A stretch of 5,276 bases of DNA from CAYILC01 sp964364145 (GTDB taxonomy: Bacteria; Patescibacteriota; Microgenomatia; UBA1400; UBA12028). The stretch covers positions 1-5,276 of the forward strand of contig CAYILC010000058.1 of assembly GCA_964364145.1 (NCBI GenBank). The letters are read 5' to 3'. The translations under genes and the position numbers were made by a program. Of the stretch, positions 1 through 5,276 are shown one piece after another. The notes beneath the pieces were generated by a model that did not search any database, was not told where the DNA came from, and saw only the letters and a list, made by a program, of their open reading frames with translations. Positions within the stretch are counted from its first letter, which is position 1, and the number at the start of each line of letters is the position of its first letter.

Positions 1-71
1 AAATAACAACCTAAAAGAGTAATTGTACCAACACGAAACTTTACTTAACTCACTTAATTCTTCTTATACAA
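1..71. other. Short non-coding leader upstream of the first gene
   Basis: All three forward frames are closed by TAA codons in the first 22 bases (4-6, 12-14 and 20-22), so no upstream gene reads through into the first gene here. The rest is AT-rich. I see no convincing promoter, terminator hairpin or Shine-Dalgarno sequence. A purine-rich AAAAGAG lies at 13-19, but it is too far from the ATG at 72 to serve it. An upstream gene could end at any of the three stops; which one, if any, cannot be told from this window. Confidence 0.5.
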
Positions 72-752
72 ATGACCGTCGAAAAATTCAAGACAAAAAC
101 ATTCATGTTTTCTCCGATATATGTTTTCCCCGTTCTTTTTCTCCCTTACGCACTCGGACGTGCCGACTGGACACATGCAGTTCCATTTTTTTGTTCAGTC
201 ATCCTATTATTAGGATATGCTGTACGTTCCACAAAGAAGATCCTAAAACAACGAGTTTTGCTTTTGTGTATGGTGTTGTTACTGCCTTCGTTTTTTCGAT
301 TAGCGGTTGTTCCACTCAAGGATATTTTGATTCATCACCAAGATGCATCTACTGAACTTCAATCACAACTTGCCAACTGCAATTTACTTACAAAAAATCT
401 ACCAGCCCAAACCATATTTGTTGGGCGGGAGAGTTATAATCGATTTATATATAGCGCTGCTGCTCTCTATTTCCTCCGTCCCAAACTTCTTCCTGCTACC
501 CGGTATATTAGTGATGAACCTGGAATACAAAACTCTTGTGAGTATGGGCAGTTGATCTATCGAGATCTTTTTGATGCAAAAAAACCTATGATTGCCCTCC
601 TCGAACAAGGTGAGCAACTTGCCGAACAAAATCGCACTGCCACAATGCAGAACTGTGGAAAACTCGAAAAGTTTCTTCAAGAACAGCCGCATGAAAAGAT
701 AGGAGAATGCACTGCGTATACGCGATTGTTTTCTATTGAAGTTTATAAATAG
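72..752 (+). CDS. Small membrane protein resembling the C-terminal part of a GT-C (GT39/PMT-like) glycosyltransferase; possible gene remnant
   Basis: This encodes 226 residues. Three hydrophobic segments are visible at about 11-28, 36-51 and 62-82, followed by a soluble domain of about 140 residues that is probably extracytoplasmic. The domain contains IFVGRESYNRF (115-125), a YFLRP-x-x-LLPATRY stretch (133-145), DEPGI (148-152) and a late LIYRDLFDAKKPMIALL segment (161-177). This order (an exported-face opening strand, an Arg/Tyr-rich stretch, a TRY...PG element, then a strand ending in a hydrophobic run) is how I recognise the tail domain of GT-C membrane glycosyltransferases. The catalytic first loop with acidic residues and most of the usual 8-13 membrane helices are absent. 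It could be a real small accessory protein, or the 3' part of a disrupted GT-C gene whose 5' part lies outside the window. Neither the ATG at 72 nor the in-frame ATG at 105 has a good ribosome binding site; 72 keeps the longest frame. Four cysteines (103, 156, 195, 213) lie in the soluble domain. The function is not assigned. Confidence 0.7.
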   Translation: MTVEKFKTKTFMFSPIYVFPVLFLPYALGRADWTHAVPFFCSVILLLGYAVRSTKKILKQRVLLLCMVLLLPSFFRLAVVPLKDILIHHQDASTELQSQLANCNLLTKNLPAQTIFVGRESYNRFIYSAAALYFLRPKLLPATRYISDEPGIQNSCEYGQLIYRDLFDAKKPMIALLEQGEQLAEQNRTATMQNCGKLEKFLQEQPHEKIGECTAYTRLFSIEVYK

Positions 753-795
753 ATATCAAACAGCATCTGGTGTATTCATGTTATGATTGTCGAGT

Positions 796-2070
796 ATGGG
801 CTACACAAAAGACGCAATAAAGGGATTCAGTTGGCTTGGATTTCTCCGTTTGGCGATAAAGGGCATGTCCGTTGTACGGATTGCAATTCTTGCAAGACTA
901 CTCACGCCAAGTGAGTTTGGCATCTTTGGTATCACCGTAGCCATTCTTGCTTTGGTAGAACGGTTGACAGAAACGGGAGTTAATACTTTCCTCATTCAAC
1001 GCAGAGACGAGCTCACAACATATCTTAACTCGGCTTGGGTGATCTCAATTACTCGCGGCACAATTATTTGTGCACTGATGCTGAGTATTGCCCAACTACT
1101 CGCACATTTTTATTCACAACCGTCACTGCAAACATATATTACGCTTGCCAGTGCCATTCCATTTATCAAGGGGTTTATTAATCCAGCAGAGGTCAAGTTT
1201 TGGAAACATCTCCAGTTTAAGAAAGAGGTATTACTACGATCTGTACTGGCCTTTGTTGAGGCGGTTGGCGCAGTGATTCTTACGTTCATGCTCCACTCTG
1301 CACTCGGATTGGTTTACGCTCTTATCCTTTCTGCCCTTCTTGAAGTGTTAATCTCCCAGATACTTATTTCACCACGACCAAAGTTTGTATTGAATGGGGT
1401 CATCATCAAGATGATTCTTCGAGCAAGTACCCTGCTAAATGCTGGAGGAGTTTTGTCTTTCTTGGTGAATAATATTGACAATTTTATTGTTGGAAAGATG
1501 CTCGGGATCACGAGCTTAGGGTACTACCAAAATGGATTTAATGTAGTCAACTCGGGGATTGGAGATATTGGTGAGCTTTCAGCCCAAACTGTGTTTCCCA
1601 TTTACGCGCGCATTGCTGAGGATCGTCAGAGATTAAAACGGGCTTTTTTACGTGCGCTATTCCCTCTCATGGGTCTTCTCCTCTTGCCGTTCCTTTTGGT
1701 GGTAGGTTTCCCGCAGATTGTTGTTCAAGTGATTCTTGGGCCGCAATGGTTGCCAGCGGTCGCCATTTTGCCTATTTTGGGTGTTGCGATGTACATAAAG
1801 TCTCTCAACGCGATTGAATATCCGCTTTATCTTGCAATAGGAAAACCACAATATAGTGTGACAATCTTAGCTATTCAACTTACCGTATTGGTCTCGCTTC
1901 TTTTACAACTTTCGCGTGCGTATGGATTGGTTGGCGCAAGTGTTGCAGTACTCGGGTCTTATCTTATTATTCAGCCGTTATTTTTTGTGTTTAACGCACT
2001 GACTTTGCGCGAGACAAAGGCTTCTTCCATCCTTCGCCAACCGGGATCCCAAGATGAAGGGGGTAAGTGA
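796..2070 (+). CDS. Wzx-type (PST family) lipid-linked oligosaccharide flippase
   Basis: This is a 424-residue polytopic membrane protein with about 12 predicted helices, a normal length for the polysaccharide transporter branch of the MOP (MATE-like) superfamily. Such proteins move undecaprenyl-linked oligosaccharides from the inner to the outer face of the cytoplasmic membrane. Visible family features are RLLTPSEFGIFG (34-45), ETGVNTFLIQ (59-68), FPIYARIAEDRQRLKRAF (267-284), GPQW (315-318) and PLYLAIGKP (343-351), which match the WzxC/Polysacc_synt subgroup. A short charged tail follows the last helix from about residue 403. I chose the ATG at 796 because the N-terminus then reads MGYTKDAIKGFSW, a common beginning in this family. 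A TTG at 787 would add three residues, and an in-frame TGA at 784-786 blocks anything longer. No Shine-Dalgarno sequence is visible before either start. The stop overlaps the start of the next gene by four bases. The natural substrate is unknown and is presumably the glycan built by the neighbouring enzymes. Confidence 0.92.
   Translation: MGYTKDAIKGFSWLGFLRLAIKGMSVVRIAILARLLTPSEFGIFGITVAILALVERLTETGVNTFLIQRRDELTTYLNSAWVISITRGTIICALMLSIAQLLAHFYSQPSLQTYITLASAIPFIKGFINPAEVKFWKHLQFKKEVLLRSVLAFVEAVGAVILTFMLHSALGLVYALILSALLEVLISQILISPRPKFVLNGVIIKMILRASTLLNAGGVLSFLVNNIDNFIVGKMLGITSLGYYQNGFNVVNSGIGDIGELSAQTVFPIYARIAEDRQRLKRAFLRALFPLMGLLLLPFLLVVGFPQIVVQVILGPQWLPAVAILPILGVAMYIKSLNAIEYPLYLAIGKPQYSVTILAIQLTVLVSLLLQLSRAYGLVGASVAVLGSYLIIQPLFFVFNALTLRETKASSILRQPGSQDEGGK
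2057..2064 (+). promoter_or_regulatory. Shine-Dalgarno-like AAGGGGGT deciding the GTG start at 2067
   Basis: AAGGGGGT matches the consensus AAGGAGGT at seven of eight positions. It lies inside the end of the flippase gene, only about three bases before the GTG, closer than optimal. Together with the in-frame TAA at 2064-2066, which excludes any earlier start, it supports GTG 2067 as the initiation codon. The GTGA overlap with the flippase stop suggests re-initiation by the same ribosome. Confidence 0.55.
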
Positions 2071-3767
2071 TTTTTTCATTCAATATTCTCAAGATTATTC
2101 AGCTCGGACTGCTTTGTGTTTGGTGTTTGCGGTTTCGGCCTACTGTGCGGTGGTGTCTTGGTGCTGCACTAATACCAACATTGGGTTTTCTCATCCCCGG
2201 AAGCTACGAAAGCGGTGACTTTACCGCGCACATCATTCGAACAATGGATCTTACCAGCTCTCTCCAGCATGGCATTTTCCCTGTGCGATGGGCATGGTTA
2301 CTCCATGGAGGATATGGGTATCCGCTGTTTTCTTTTTTTGCGTCGCTTCCGTACTACATTCTTTCAGCAATCCACACTCTTGGATTCTCGTACGTTCACG
2401 GTATGAAGATATATTTGGCGGTTGTATATATAGGAGCAGTTGGGAGTATGTGGTATTGCGCTGAAGCAGTGTTTGCACATGAAAAGCAAAAAAAATTGAT
2501 CGCAACTGTTACAGCCGCCCTGTATGCTTTCACCCCATACATGCTTATCAACCTTGAGTTTCGAGCGGCGATGGGCGAACTCACAGGGTTTGCGCTTTTC
2601 CCCCTATTGATCTACGCCGTTTTTCGCGATCGCCGCATTTTATTTTGTGTTGTTCTCAGTGCTCTTATTCTCTCTCATCCGGGTGTTACGTTATTGGGTG
2701 TTCCCTGGGTATTTTTACTTCTTGTTCTCTTGAAAAAAGTGCAGAGTTTTGCGTTTCCCACTCTTTTGGCTGGGGGGTTGGTAAACAGTTACCTTATTCC
2801 CAGCCTTGTAGAAGCCAAATATACCGAGCAGGTGAGTACAGCGCAGGCCGTATGGTGGACTGCGCAGACTTTTCAGCCCATGACCTGGCTTTTTTGGTCA
2901 CCTTGGCGACTTGGTTTTTTACTCCAAGGACACCAAGGCGAGGTAGCATACGGACCGGGCACACCTCAATGGGGAGTTTTTGCGGTTTCATTGTATCTTC
3001 TTGTTAAGAGAAAACTTTCGCATCAAAACAGTCGTATTTTTTTGGCGTTAAGTATCCTTACTTTCATTGGTCTATTTATGATGCTGCCGTCCTCTGCAGG
3101 TATTTGGAACACGTTGCCGCTCATTAGAAAGCTTCAGTTTCCAACACGCATCATGCTGTATCCAACCTTTTCATTAGCACTGATTGGTGGATATGTTTTT
3201 GTTGCAATGGGTTTAAGAAAGCTCTTGTTTTGCATCACACTTTTTTTAAGTCTTGGATGGACAGCGCTAAACTGGTCGCATCGAGCATATAAAGTAGATG
3301 TGGATGATGCATATCTTCAATCTCATATTCCACAAGAATCATCCGAGTTTGAACGCCTTCCAGAGGCTGTACCAATTTGGAAACAGGATCTGAACGCTCC
3401 GAGAACAAAGGCATTTATCCTTGAGGAAAATGATGCAATCTCCAACCAACTCCTTGTGGAGCCGACGAAAAGAACATATTCGCTTCAAGTTCTCCACGAT
3501 ACACTCTTTCAAGAGAATACGTTATATTTTCCTGGGTGGAAGGCATTGGTGAATGGGCAGGAACGAGAAATCGTTATAACCAAGAATGGAACAATGTTGG
3601 TTGCGTTGCACCCTGAAGACACAACACTTGAGTTTACATTTACGAACACTCCAGTTCGATGGTGGTCCAATACTATAAGCATCATTTCTCTTGCCATTTT
3701 CGCTGTTTGGATGTATCTTCAGCCCAAAACTCTAGGAAGAAAAGAACGCATGCGGAAGGCAACATAA
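2067..3767 (+). CDS. Polytopic GT-C-like membrane glycosyltransferase, PTPS-related / YfhO-like
   Basis: This 566-residue membrane protein has an N-terminal helix pair, a first outer loop containing YESGDFTAHI (47-56), then FPVRWAWLLHGGYGYPLFSF (71-90) and PLPYY-like SLPYYI (93-98). It continues with EFRAAMGELTGFALFPLLIY (164-183), LSHPGV (202-207) and KLQFPTRIMLYP (355-366). This order of elements is typical of the membrane family called 6-pyruvoyl-tetrahydropterin synthase-related (PF10131), a misleading name since the proteins are GT-C-fold-like integral membrane proteins. A soluble domain at about 401-533 holds LYFPGWKALVNGQ (486-498), the YfhO-type extracytoplasmic beta-domain signature. 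One last helix (about 534-551) and a basic cytoplasmic tail follow. By analogy it would transfer a sugar from a polyprenyl-phosphate donor on the outer face. Candidate acidic residues in the first loop are E48 and D51, not a textbook DxD. The start is GTG, overlapping the flippase stop. The first in-frame ATG (residue 60) would delete the conserved first loop. The family assignment is fairly secure; enzyme activity and substrate are inferred. Confidence 0.85.
   Translation: MIFSFNILKIIQLGLLCVWCLRFRPTVRWCLGAALIPTLGFLIPGSYESGDFTAHIIRTMDLTSSLQHGIFPVRWAWLLHGGYGYPLFSFFASLPYYILSAIHTLGFSYVHGMKIYLAVVYIGAVGSMWYCAEAVFAHEKQKKLIATVTAALYAFTPYMLINLEFRAAMGELTGFALFPLLIYAVFRDRRILFCVVLSALILSHPGVTLLGVPWVFLLLVLLKKVQSFAFPTLLAGGLVNSYLIPSLVEAKYTEQVSTAQAVWWTAQTFQPMTWLFWSPWRLGFLLQGHQGEVAYGPGTPQWGVFAVSLYLLVKRKLSHQNSRIFLALSILTFIGLFMMLPSSAGIWNTLPLIRKLQFPTRIMLYPTFSLALIGGYVFVAMGLRKLLFCITLFLSLGWTALNWSHRAYKVDVDDAYLQSHIPQESSEFERLPEAVPIWKQDLNAPRTKAFILEENDAISNQLLVEPTKRTYSLQVLHDTLFQENTLYFPGWKALVNGQEREIVITKNGTMLVALHPEDTTLEFTFTNTPVRWWSNTISIISLAIFAVWMYLQPKTLGRKERMRKAT
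3754..3759 (+). promoter_or_regulatory. Ribosome binding site GGAAGG for the epimerase gene
   Basis: GGAAGG lies nine bases before the ATG at 3769, within the last codons of the preceding gene. It is the best placed Shine-Dalgarno sequence in the window, and it fixes the epimerase start one base after the upstream TAA (3765-3767). Confidence 0.7.
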
Positions 3768-3768
3768 C

Positions 3769-4809
3769 ATGACTGGCAAGCATATTCTTATTACGGGTGG
3801 AGCCGGATTTATTGGCACAAACGCTGTTGCGTATTTTTTAAAACAAAAAAATAGTGTTACGATTTTTGACAACATGTCACGGCCTGGTTGTGACCGGAAC
3901 TTGAAGTGGCTTCGAGAGCAAAATTTTACAGGGCTAACCATCATTGAGGGGGATATTCGGGAATTTTCGCCAGAACTTGTTGATGCGGTGCAACAGTCAA
4001 ACCTTGTTTTACATCTCGCTGGCCAAGTTGCAGTCACTACATCTGTAGCAAACCCGCAGGAAGATTTTGAGATTAACGCACAAGGAACATTGAATGTGCT
4101 TGAAGCGCTACGCTCATGCAAAAAGAATAACGCTCCAATTCTCATCTATAGCTCAACGAACAAGGTATATGGCAATGCAGAGTCATTGAAGGTTCTGGAA
4201 ACCGATTCAAAATATGCGTTTGTAAACTTGCCATACGGCGTAAGCGAACAGCAGCCTCTTGATTTCCACTCTCCGTATGGATGTAGTAAGGGTTCAGCCG
4301 ACCAATATGTTCGGGATTACAGTCGTATCTACGGCTTAAAAACGATTGTATTCCGCCAGTCGTGTATTTATGGTCCACATCAATTCGGTATGGAGGAACA
4401 AGGTTGGTTAGCCTGGTTTATGATCTGTGCGCTAAAAAAGGCAGGGATTACGATCTATGGCAACGGGAAGCAGGTTCGTGATGTGTTGTTTGTTGATGAT
4501 TTGGTGCGCGCCTACGAATTGGCCGCAGAAAATATCGAAAAAACACGGGGCCAGGTGTACAACATTGGTGGTGGTACAAAAAACAGCGTTTCTATTTGGC
4601 ATGATTGTTTCTCCATTATCGAGAAGCTGTTTCATACAAAACTGAAAGCAAAGACATCCAAAGAACGCCCTGGGGACCAACAGATTTTCATTGCCGATAC
4701 ACGCAAGGCGTTGCGCGATTTTGGATGGAAACCAACAACATCAATTCAACAGGGAACCAAACAACTCTACAATTGGCTACTCGAAAACAAGGAATACTTT
4801 CTTTCATGA
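3769..4809 (+). CDS. tyvE: TyvE-like CDP-paratose 2-epimerase (NAD-dependent, extended SDR family)
   Basis: This 346-residue cytoplasmic enzyme is close to the roughly 340 residues of Salmonella TyvE (RfbE). TyvE converts CDP-paratose to CDP-tyvelose by NAD-dependent epimerisation at C2. The Rossmann fold opens with ITGGAGFIG (8-16, glycines 10, 13, 16) and has acidic D34 after the second strand and GDIR at 61-64. The sequence HLAGQVAVTTSVANPQEDFE (82-101) is followed by YSSTNKVYG (127-135), LDFHSPYGCSKGSADQY (164-180) with the catalytic Y170 and K174, and GNGKQVRDVL (231-240). These blocks are characteristic of TyvE and are much closer to it than to generic GalE or RmlB. The context (flippase, membrane and cytoplasmic glycosyltransferases) fits nucleotide-sugar supply for a surface glycan. 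The CDP-paratose-forming genes are not in this window. TyvE relatives outside Salmonella and Yersinia can act on other CDP-hexoses, so the exact substrate is uncertain. The stop overlaps the next start in an ATGA. Confidence 0.93.
   Translation: MTGKHILITGGAGFIGTNAVAYFLKQKNSVTIFDNMSRPGCDRNLKWLREQNFTGLTIIEGDIREFSPELVDAVQQSNLVLHLAGQVAVTTSVANPQEDFEINAQGTLNVLEALRSCKKNNAPILIYSSTNKVYGNAESLKVLETDSKYAFVNLPYGVSEQQPLDFHSPYGCSKGSADQYVRDYSRIYGLKTIVFRQSCIYGPHQFGMEEQGWLAWFMICALKKAGITIYGNGKQVRDVLFVDDLVRAYELAAENIEKTRGQVYNIGGGTKNSVSIWHDCFSIIEKLFHTKLKAKTSKERPGDQQIFIADTRKALRDFGWKPTTSIQQGTKQLYNWLLENKEYFLS
4789..4793 (+). promoter_or_regulatory. Possible weak ribosome binding site AAGGA for the downstream glycosyltransferase
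   Basis: AAGGA lies within the end of the epimerase gene, twelve bases before the ATG at 4806, somewhat farther than ideal. The four-base ATGA stop/start overlap makes translational coupling the likelier driver of initiation. Confidence 0.4.
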
Positions 4810-5276
4810 ACAAAGCCCTTAAAATCGCAGTATTTTATGAACTTGAAAGTGGAGGGGCGCGGCGCGGCGCGCATGAGTTTGCGCGGGCATTGCGAAACTT
4901 GGGGCACAAAGTCGAACTCTTCACCGTGGACTCGGAAGAACACCCCAATCTGACAAAGTTTTTTGATGCTGTTCATCTCTATCAATTTACGTCAATAGTC
5001 TGGAATGGAAAAAACTGGTCTGCTCGTCTCTATCGAGACACGATTGAGCTGTTTCGACTATATACACTTCATACAAAAATTGCGTTAGATATCGAAAACG
5101 GCGATTTTGATTTCGCGTTTATTCACCCATCAAAATTTACACAAGCGCCATTTCTTTTGCGCCTATTGAAGATTCCAAAACTCTATTATTGCCAAGAACC
5201 ACTTCGGATGGTATACGAGTCGATTTTTGCCATCCCTTCCAACCTTCATCCAGTGAAAAAAGTATACGAACAGATC
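4806..5276 (+). CDS. GT4-type (GT-B fold) cytoplasmic glycosyltransferase, N-terminal part, cut by the window edge
   Basis: The visible 157 residues form the acceptor-side N-terminal Rossmann domain of a GT-B enzyme. A first beta strand (KIAVFYEL, 6-13) leads into the glycine-rich loop SGGARRGAHE (15-24) and a helix ending ALRNLGHKVELFT (28-40), the usual opening of GT4 (Glyco_transf_4) enzymes. Later blocks are FDFAFIHPSKFTQAPFLL (101-118), KIPKLYYCQEPLR (122-134) and a following YESI (137-140). These resemble a GT4 subgroup with HPxxFTQxP and YYCQEPLR that I associate with CPR-type glycan loci. The C-terminal donor-binding domain with the E-x7-E region expected for GT4 lies beyond the edge, so full length (usually 350-420) and integrity cannot be judged. 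The ATG overlaps the epimerase TGA. The role is probably transfer of a nucleotide sugar, perhaps the epimerase product, to a lipid-linked glycan on the inner membrane face. Sugar and linkage are unknown. Confidence 0.85.
   Translation, partial: MNKALKIAVFYELESGGARRGAHEFARALRNLGHKVELFTVDSEEHPNLTKFFDAVHLYQFTSIVWNGKNWSARLYRDTIELFRLYTLHTKIALDIENGDFDFAFIHPSKFTQAPFLLRLLKIPKLYYCQEPLRMVYESIFAIPSNLHPVKKVYEQI

Noticed and set aside
40..70. Possible promoter: TTTACT (40-45) and TATACA (65-70)
   Set aside because: The -35 match is weak, the spacing is 19 bases, and the -10 box abuts the ATG at 72. AT-rich sequence gives such matches by chance. It would make sense only if translation started at 105.
23..355. 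Alternative + frame of 110 codons starting TTG at 23, with a purine-rich AAAAGAG just upstream
   Set aside because: The better-placed ribosome-site-like sequence is tempting, but the protein has no coherent membrane or domain pattern. The frame at 72-752 carries the GT-C tail-like signature and continues far beyond it.
753..795. Searched for a terminator or regulatory hairpin between the first gene and the flippase
   Set aside because: There is no inverted repeat with a T-run and no operator-like symmetry. It looks like a plain short spacer.
2645..3007. Alternative + frame of 120 codons inside the PTPS-related gene
   Set aside because: It lies wholly within the frame that carries the family motifs, is Ser/Cys-rich and has no recognisable feature.
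3732..4145. Open frame of 137 codons on the minus strand, antisense to the end of the PTPS-related gene and the start of the epimerase gene
   Set aside because: It is entirely antisense to well-supported genes. Its composition is Cys/Ser/Phe-rich with no recognisable domain. It is a shadow frame.
796..4809. Possible alternative genetic code (TGA read as Gly, as in Gracilibacteria/Absconditabacteria)
   Set aside because: There are no in-frame TGA codons inside the genes. TGA terminates both the flippase and the epimerase exactly at start codons of the next genes.
1..5276. Looked for defence systems, retrons, CRISPR arrays, tRNAs, insertion sequences and diversity-generating repeats
   Set aside because: No direct-repeat array, cloverleaf, transposase, reverse transcriptase or template/variable repeat pair was seen. 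The content is consistently glycan biosynthesis.

Overview
The window is a densely packed, single-strand (+) stretch of a bacterial surface-polysaccharide or glycoprotein-glycan biosynthesis locus. It holds four complete genes and one gene that runs off the right edge. In order they are: a small membrane protein resembling the extracytoplasmic tail of GT-C glycosyltransferases (72-752); a Wzx/PST-type lipid-linked oligosaccharide flippase (796-2070); a large polytopic GT-C-like membrane protein of the PTPS-related/YfhO-like type (2067-3767); a TyvE-like NAD-dependent sugar-nucleotide 2-epimerase (3769-4809); and the N-terminal 157 residues of a GT4-type cytoplasmic glycosyltransferase (4806 to the edge). 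Coding covers nearly everything. No stretch longer than 300 bases lacks a gene; the only non-coding pieces are 1-71 and about 753-795.

Organism: the genes use the standard bacterial code. TGA is a real stop for the flippase and the epimerase, and Trp is always TGG. Base composition is moderate. The combination of a flippase starting MGYTKDAIKG, the PTPS-related membrane protein and a GT4 enzyme with HPSKFTQAP...YYCQEPLR resembles glycan loci I associate with Candidate Phyla Radiation (Patescibacteria) genomes. This is inference from protein style, not proof. Weak or absent Shine-Dalgarno sequences before the first two genes fit such a host but do not demonstrate it.

Layout and logic: the flippase and PTPS-related genes overlap by 4 bases, the next junction has a 1-base gap, and the last has a 4-base ATGA overlap. 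These four genes are therefore almost certainly co-transcribed and probably translationally coupled. The epimerase would supply an unusual nucleotide sugar (by homology CDP-tyvelose, or another C2-epimerised CDP-hexose). The GT4 enzyme would assemble a lipid-linked glycan on the cytoplasmic face. The flippase would turn the glycan outward, and the GT-C-like protein(s) could decorate it on the outer face using polyprenyl-phosphate sugars. No polymerase (Wzy), ligase or other CDP-sugar pathway gene is visible.

No tRNA, rRNA, CRISPR array, insertion sequence or convincing terminator was seen. The least ordinary element is the first gene, which looks like a stand-alone or broken-off C-terminal module of a GT-C glycosyltransferase with four cysteines in its exported domain.
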